This document shows positions 13,832 to 17,863 of a stretch of DNA of 17,863 bases, piece after piece. The first letter of the stretch is position 1. The number at the start of each line of letters is the position of its first letter. A model generated the notes under the pieces. It worked only from the letters and a program-made list of their open reading frames with translations. It searched no databases and was not told the DNA's origin. The position numbers were made by a program, and so were the translations under genes. The stretch comes from an uncultured Eubacteriales bacterium (lineage in GTDB: Bacteria > Bacillota > Clostridia > Oscillospirales > Oscillospiraceae). Location: NCBI GenBank assembly GCA_905201305.1, contig CAJKNS010000015.1:1-17863 (forward strand), given 5' to 3'.

Positions 13832-13858
13832 TAATGGTATTTTTATAATGGTATTTTT
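13832..13858 (+). repeat. Tandem 13-bp repeat in the MATE gene leader
   Basis: TAATGGTATTTTT occurs twice (13832-13844 and 13846-13858) with a 14-bp period, directly before the ribosome site of the second MATE gene. TATAAT (13844-13849), spanning the junction, is a possible -10, and TACAAT lies at 13819-13824; neither has a good -35. It may be a duplicated operator or a chance expansion. Confidence 0.55.
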
Positions 13859-13876
13859 GCAGAACAGGAGCACATC

Positions 13877-15247
13877 ATGGAAAAGACAATCATTCGGAAT
13901 ATGACAGAGGGCAGCGTGTTCCGGCAGCTGGTGGCGTTTTCGCTGCCGCTGCTGCTGGCAAACAGTCTCCAGACGCTATACACCACGGTGGATACGCTGG
14001 TGGTGGGGCGATTTGTGGGAACGGCAGCGCTGTCTGCGGTGTCTACCTGCGGAGAGCTGGTAAACTTCTATGGCATGATCGGCATGGGGCTTGCCTCGGC
14101 GGGACAGATTATTATTGCTCAGTTTGTAGGAAAAAACGATAAGGACTCTGTTGGAAAGACCGTTGGAGCCATGTTCTCCGTGCTTACGGTGCTGGCAGTG
14201 CTGTTCAGTGTTCTGTGCATTCTGACACTGGACCGGCAGCTTCGGTGGATCAAGCTCCCGGCAGAGGCGCTGGCAGACGGAAGACGTTATACGCTGGTCT
14301 CCGCAGTGGGCTTTGTATTTATTTATGGATACAATGCGGTGAGTGCAGCGCTCCGCGGTATGGGGGACAGCAAGCGCCCGCTGCTGTTTGTCGCCATTGC
14401 ATCCGTGGCAAATCTGCTGCTGGATCTGCTGTTTGTGCTGGGGTTTGGCTGGGGTGCGTTTGGTGCAGCGTTGGCAACGATTATGGGGCAGGCATTTTCG
14501 CTGGTAAGCTCAGTGATTTATCTGTATCGCCGGAAGGACGCCTTCTGCTTTGATTTCCGCCTTCGCAGCTTTCGACCGGAGCGCCGGTATCTCAAAATGC
14601 TTTTGCAGCTGGGCGTTCCCAATGCGGCGCAGTTTGCGGCGATTCTGATTTCTGTGCTGTTCATTGGAGCTCAGATCAACAGCTTTGGCGTAGCAGCCTC
14701 AGCGGCAAACGGCATTGCCAATAAGCTGGAGAATATTCTGCGGATTGTCAGCAATTCCGTGGGAACGGCGGGCTCGGCGATGATTGCCCAGAACCTGGCG
14801 GCAAAGCAGCACAAGCGGGTAGAGAAAATCCTGGGGTGGGTTATGGCAATCTGCGTCAGCTGGGCGGTGCTGTGCTCCGCTGCAATTTTCCTGCTGCCGC
14901 AGCAGATATTCTGCCTGTTTAACCGGGATGCAGCAGTGCTGGAATATGCGGTGCTCTATGGTCCTGTGGGTGTTCTTTGCTATATGAGCAATGGCCTGCG
15001 GGCAACGGCAAACGCACTCATTAACGGCATCGGCTTTGCGGCGCTGTCCCTGACCTCCGGCTTGCTAGACGGGGTTGTGGCAAGAATCGGGTTCTCACTG
15101 CTGCTGGGCGTCACCTGCGGTATGGGACTTCTGGGCTTCTGGGTTGGCAGCGCATTGGCGGGGTATGTTCCCGTTGTGATCGGGCTGGTGTATTTCCTGT
15201 CCGGAAGATGGAAAACCCACCGGCTGATTACCCATCAGGAGGCATAA
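13877..15247 (+). CDS. MATE family efflux transporter (second copy type)
   Basis: A 456-residue, 12-helix MATE exporter, of a different subgroup from the first one in the window. Family features: MTEGSVFRQLVAFSLPLLLA at the N-terminus, the segment TTVDTLVVGRFVGTAALSAV, the loop IIAQFVGKNDKDSVGKTVG, ALRGMGDSKRPLLF and, in the second half, SAANGIANKLENILRIVSNS. It resembles the MATE group common in Clostridia. The ATG at 13877 has AGGAG six bases upstream. It follows the Rrf2 regulator after a terminator, so it has its own transcript; regulation by Rrf2 is only a possibility. Substrate unknown. Confidence 0.93.
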   Translation: MEKTIIRNMTEGSVFRQLVAFSLPLLLANSLQTLYTTVDTLVVGRFVGTAALSAVSTCGELVNFYGMIGMGLASAGQIIIAQFVGKNDKDSVGKTVGAMFSVLTVLAVLFSVLCILTLDRQLRWIKLPAEALADGRRYTLVSAVGFVFIYGYNAVSAALRGMGDSKRPLLFVAIASVANLLLDLLFVLGFGWGAFGAALATIMGQAFSLVSSVIYLYRRKDAFCFDFRLRSFRPERRYLKMLLQLGVPNAAQFAAILISVLFIGAQINSFGVAASAANGIANKLENILRIVSNSVGTAGSAMIAQNLAAKQHKRVEKILGWVMAICVSWAVLCSAAIFLLPQQIFCLFNRDAAVLEYAVLYGPVGVLCYMSNGLRATANALINGIGFAALSLTSGLLDGVVARIGFSLLLGVTCGMGLLGFWVGSALAGYVPVVIGLVYFLSGRWKTHRLITHQEA

Positions 15248-15260
15248 AAACAGAACATTG

Positions 15261-15315
15261 AAAAAAGCCCTGGAGCAGACCGCAGCAATTGCGGCAGGCT
15301 CCAGGGCAAGCTTTT
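15261..15315. terminator. Bidirectional terminator between the MATE gene and the glycosyltransferase gene
   Basis: GCCCTGGAGC (15267-15276) pairs with GCTCCAGGGC (15298-15307), with an inner CCGCA/TGCGG stem. It is flanked by six A residues on the left and CTTTTATT on the right, so it works on both strands for the convergent genes. Confidence 0.8.
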
Positions 15316-16291
15316 ATTGTCCAAATTTGTCTTTCAGAGAAAACAGCAGCTTCATCAGCCGGTAGTGCTTCCTCTCCAGAAGGGTATAGGCAAGCTGCTT
15401 GCTGCGGGGCAATTCCTCCAGCAGTGGGCTGTTGCGGTAATTGGGAAAGTTACTTTGGAGATAGTCCCGGAATTCCTTCAGCAGCGGATGGGTGGGCTCT
15501 ACCCGCAACACGCGAACCGATGCAGCCAGATAGACATGGTCAATACAAAGCCTCTCCAATTGGGTTTGGTATTGGTCAAACAGCCCCTGCGTCCGATACC
15601 AGTCCAAAAGATCCTCAAAGGCGTCGATAATCTCATGGTTTCGGGTGAGGTTGCTGTTCCGGGTGATGGAGCCCTCCCGCTGCACATAGTGATACCAGGT
15701 GTTTGGCAGCACATCTATGGTTTGCGCCAGAGCGGTGAGCTTTGGCGTGGTGCGAATATCCTCGTACCATACCCGGGAGGGAAAACGAATGTTCGACGCA
15801 AGAAACAGCGTCCGGCGAACCGCACGGCACCAGGCATTGGGCAGCGCCAAAAGCAGCTCCGGGTGACTGTGCAGGGTGAGGGGCTGATGATAGGGGAGCT
15901 GATCCACAAAGGGTGCAATATCCCGGGTGCCGTCGGAGGTGACAAAGCCGAAGGTGTAGATATCTGCGGGAACCTGGTCCATTTCCGCGGAAAGCCCCTG
16001 CAGGGTATCCGGGGAGATAAAGTCGTCGCTGTCCAGGAAAAACAGATAATCCCCCTGTGCCGCTTCGATTCCGGTATTGCGGGCGGCGCCCAGTCCGCCG
16101 TTTTCCTGGTGAATCACCCGGCAATGATACTGCTCTGCAAGCCGGTCACACAGGACGCCGCTGCTGTCGGTGGAGCCGTCATCCACTAGAATCAGCTCAT
16201 AATCCCGGCAGCTCTGTGCAATCACGGAGGAAATGCAGGCTTCCAAATAGTTCTCTACATTATAAACTGGGACAATGACGGAGAATTTCAC
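15314..16291 (-). CDS. Family 2 glycosyltransferase
   Basis: A 325-residue GT-A type glycosyltransferase that would transfer a sugar from a nucleotide donor to a surface-glycan acceptor on the cytoplasmic side. Visible motifs: the N-terminal KFSVIVPVYNVENYLEACI, DDGSTD (37-42), NGGLGAARNTG (64-74), the metal/donor site FLDSDDF (85-91) and WYED (175-178). No membrane helix is seen; the C-terminal part is helical and basic (YTLLERKHYRLMKLLFSLKD). The start is GTG at 16291, overlapping the stop of the upstream gene as GTGA, so translation is coupled. With the Wzy/ligase-like partner it suggests polysaccharide assembly. Sugar specificity unknown. Confidence 0.92.
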   Translation of the reverse strand: MKFSVIVPVYNVENYLEACISSVIAQSCRDYELILVDDGSTDSSGVLCDRLAEQYHCRVIHQENGGLGAARNTGIEAAQGDYLFFLDSDDFISPDTLQGLSAEMDQVPADIYTFGFVTSDGTRDIAPFVDQLPYHQPLTLHSHPELLLALPNAWCRAVRRTLFLASNIRFPSRVWYEDIRTTPKLTALAQTIDVLPNTWYHYVQREGSITRNSNLTRNHEIIDAFEDLLDWYRTQGLFDQYQTQLERLCIDHVYLAASVRVLRVEPTHPLLKEFRDYLQSNFPNYRNSPLLEELPRSKQLAYTLLERKHYRLMKLLFSLKDKFGQ

Positions 16292-17760
16292 GGACAGTCC
16301 CCCTCTTTGGCTGGGTAGACCTTAATTTTGGTCAGGTAATATACCAGTGCCAGCACTACTGACAGATAGAACGAGGCGTTGGGACGGCGAAGAACACCGG
16401 CGGTGAAATAGGAGAAGACCAGCAATATAATCAGAGAAATTCCAATGGCACCGGCGATGGGGGTGAAATAGGTTTTAAAATCCCGAATCAGCGCTTTGAC
16501 AATCAGCAAAAGGAAATAGCCGATGAAGCAAAGCAGTAGAATCAGCCCCACTGCGCCATAGAGGAAATAGATGCCGTAGAAATCGTTTTCTACATCATAG
16601 TTCTTTCCGCGGTGCGTCATGTCTGCCAGTTCCATGCCAAAGAGTTTTGCCGTAAAGGGAAGCTCATCCTGGAGCAGCTCGCAGAAATAGATTTTTTGGC
16701 GGCGAGCAGCCGTGATATCCTTTACGTTGGAGGTAAAATTGTATTTGCGGATCACCGTCTCGACGCCGAATCGATCCACAATGTTCGGAGCGCACCATTC
16801 ATAGACGGGGGTAAGCCGGCGAATTTTCGTTGCTTCGGTTTCTTCGCTTTTTTGCACGGCGGCTTCGTCTGAGGAGAATTCTTCTGCAATGGACTGGTCC
16901 ACGCGCTCCATTTTTTCCTCTGCCCAGCCCTGCTTTTGCGACATGGCGTCGCTGTAGGAATGCTGATTCAAATACATGGGCGACTGACGATAGAGGGCAA
17001 CGCAGCACAGGGCGCACAGCAGCAAAATGGCGGTGCTTTTCCAGTTAAATTGGCGGGTAAGTGCCAGCACAATGGGAAGCCCCGCTGCCGTGGCAAGGAT
17101 AGAAGCAAAGGAAAGCCGGGTGCCGTTAAAATACAGCGCGGCAAACACGCCGGCAGTAACAACCAGCTGCAATAGATAGTGATATCGACCCTGGCTGCGC
17201 ATGGTCAGCATCAGGACAATGGGGGCAGAAGCGCTTAAAATCGCTGCCTGGGAATTGGTGGTGGAAAACCAGCCCAGCACACCGAGGTTGCTGTTGGTAT
17301 AGGTGTGCGGGTCAGTGCCCGTGATGGTGCTCAGCAGCATGACGGTAAGGCAGATGACCAGATTGATGCAAAAGCCGATTAAAATGCTGCGGTAAATCCC
17401 CTCGCCCTGCCGGAGAAAGGTAATGAAGCACAGCGCATAAACCACGATTTGCACTACACGAACATAGTTTGCAAAGTCAGAAAAGGGGTCTTGATAACCG
17501 GCTTGCCAGCACACTGCCATATGCACAGCCCAAAATGCGGCGCAGATTCCAGCTGCAATCAGATAGACACGCTTGCGGTCACTGATGCAAAAGGCATACA
17601 ATCCGGCAGCGGCAAGCAGCCCCATACGCAGTGCCAATGTCAGCAGGTTGCTTTTGCCGGTACCCGACCAGAAATAGGATACAATGTCCAGCAATGGCTG
17701 CATTGTCATCAGCACAATGACGAGCACAGGCAAGCGGCTGGATTTTGCGGAATTTGGCAT
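16288..17760 (-). CDS. O-antigen ligase/Wzy-like polysaccharide membrane protein
   Basis: A 490-residue protein with about ten membrane helices and one large loop (about 259-395) before the last helices. This layout, and the segment ENDFYGIYFLYGAVGL at the end of the loop, fit the O-antigen ligase/Wzy-like family of Gram-positive bacteria, which join or polymerise lipid-linked glycans outside the cell. The loop is unusual in holding an acidic, charged stretch (AEEKMERVDQS, EEFSSDEAAVQKSEETEAT). I chose ATG 17760 over an earlier in-frame ATG at 17811 because GGGAGGG lies ten bases upstream. It is coupled to the glycosyltransferase by GTGA overlap. Function assignment is by family resemblance only. 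Confidence 0.82.
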   Translation of the reverse strand: MPNSAKSSRLPVLVIVLMTMQPLLDIVSYFWSGTGKSNLLTLALRMGLLAAAGLYAFCISDRKRVYLIAAGICAAFWAVHMAVCWQAGYQDPFSDFANYVRVVQIVVYALCFITFLRQGEGIYRSILIGFCINLVICLTVMLLSTITGTDPHTYTNSNLGVLGWFSTTNSQAAILSASAPIVLMLTMRSQGRYHYLLQLVVTAGVFAALYFNGTRLSFASILATAAGLPIVLALTRQFNWKSTAILLLCALCCVALYRQSPMYLNQHSYSDAMSQKQGWAEEKMERVDQSIAEEFSSDEAAVQKSEETEATKIRRLTPVYEWCAPNIVDRFGVETVIRKYNFTSNVKDITAARRQKIYFCELLQDELPFTAKLFGMELADMTHRGKNYDVENDFYGIYFLYGAVGLILLLCFIGYFLLLIVKALIRDFKTYFTPIAGAIGISLIILLVFSYFTAGVLRRPNASFYLSVVLALVYYLTKIKVYPAKEGDCP

Positions 17761-17863
17761 ATAGACGGAACCCTCCCAACGGGCTAAAGGCAATACCGTA
17801 CAAATCGGCAAGAGAGTCTGACGAGAGATTTTTCGTCAGAAAAAGGTGGAAAACCGCAGGAAT
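17761..17863 (-). other. Leader region of the Wzy-like gene with a small hairpin
   Basis: Upstream of the gene, TCTGACGA (17817-17824) pairs with TCGTCAGA (17833-17840), an 8-bp stem with an 8-base loop. On the minus strand the T-run lies before the stem, so it is not a terminator for that strand. No promoter was firmly identified before the window ends. Confidence 0.4.

Noticed and set aside
17817..17840. Terminator at the right edge
   Set aside because: The stem has A's after it on the plus strand and no T-run after it on the minus strand, so it is not a terminator for either.
1..17863. CRISPR arrays, tRNA or rRNA genes, transposase genes
   Set aside because: No spaced repeat arrays, cloverleaf-like segments or transposase-like proteins were seen in either strand.

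Overview
The window is chromosomal DNA that looks like a gut-type Clostridia/Oscillospirales bacterium (low-to-mid confidence, from gene content, protein style and moderately GC-rich coding sequence; genus not assignable). It carries 17 protein genes or gene remnants, no recognisable rRNA or tRNA, no CRISPR array and no intact insertion sequence.

Layout. (1) Positions 1-803, minus strand: a sigma-70/ECF-like sigma factor whose two halves sit in different frames, followed by the 5' end of an unrecognised partner gene that runs off the left edge. (2) 840-993: nested copies of one 12-mer in direct and inverted orientation, resembling a small MITE-like repeat and a strong hairpin. (3) 1025-3736: a MATE exporter, a truncated EamA/DMT transporter and a divergent LysR regulator with overlapping -35 boxes. 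(4) 3901-5031: a lipoprotein of unknown function. (5) 5078-12104, minus strand: an F-type ATP synthase operon in the order a, c, b, alpha, gamma, beta, epsilon, followed 19 bp later by a YoaK/DUF1275 membrane protein. (6) 12277-15247, plus strand: a LysR regulator divergent from the ATP synthase operon, an Rrf2 regulator with its own consensus promoter, and a second MATE exporter. (7) 15314-17760, minus strand: an O-antigen ligase/Wzy-like membrane protein and a family 2 glycosyltransferase, overlapping by GTGA.

The main finding is the ATP synthase. There is no atpH gene for subunit delta. Instead about 78 residues matching the C-terminal (stalk-binding) domain of delta are fused in frame to the N-terminus of a full-length alpha subunit; the N-terminal OSCP bundle of delta is absent from the operon. 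If translated as read, each F1 would carry three copies of the delta C-terminal domain instead of one complete delta, which implies a rebuilt peripheral-stalk attachment. In addition, subunit c has a cleavable-looking signal peptide and a mixed ion-site signature, and epsilon keeps the ATP-binding motif IDANRA.

Other points of interest are the in-frame GTTAAAC heptamer exactly at the sigma-factor frame change, and the EamA remnant whose stop codon overlaps the MATE start as ATGA.
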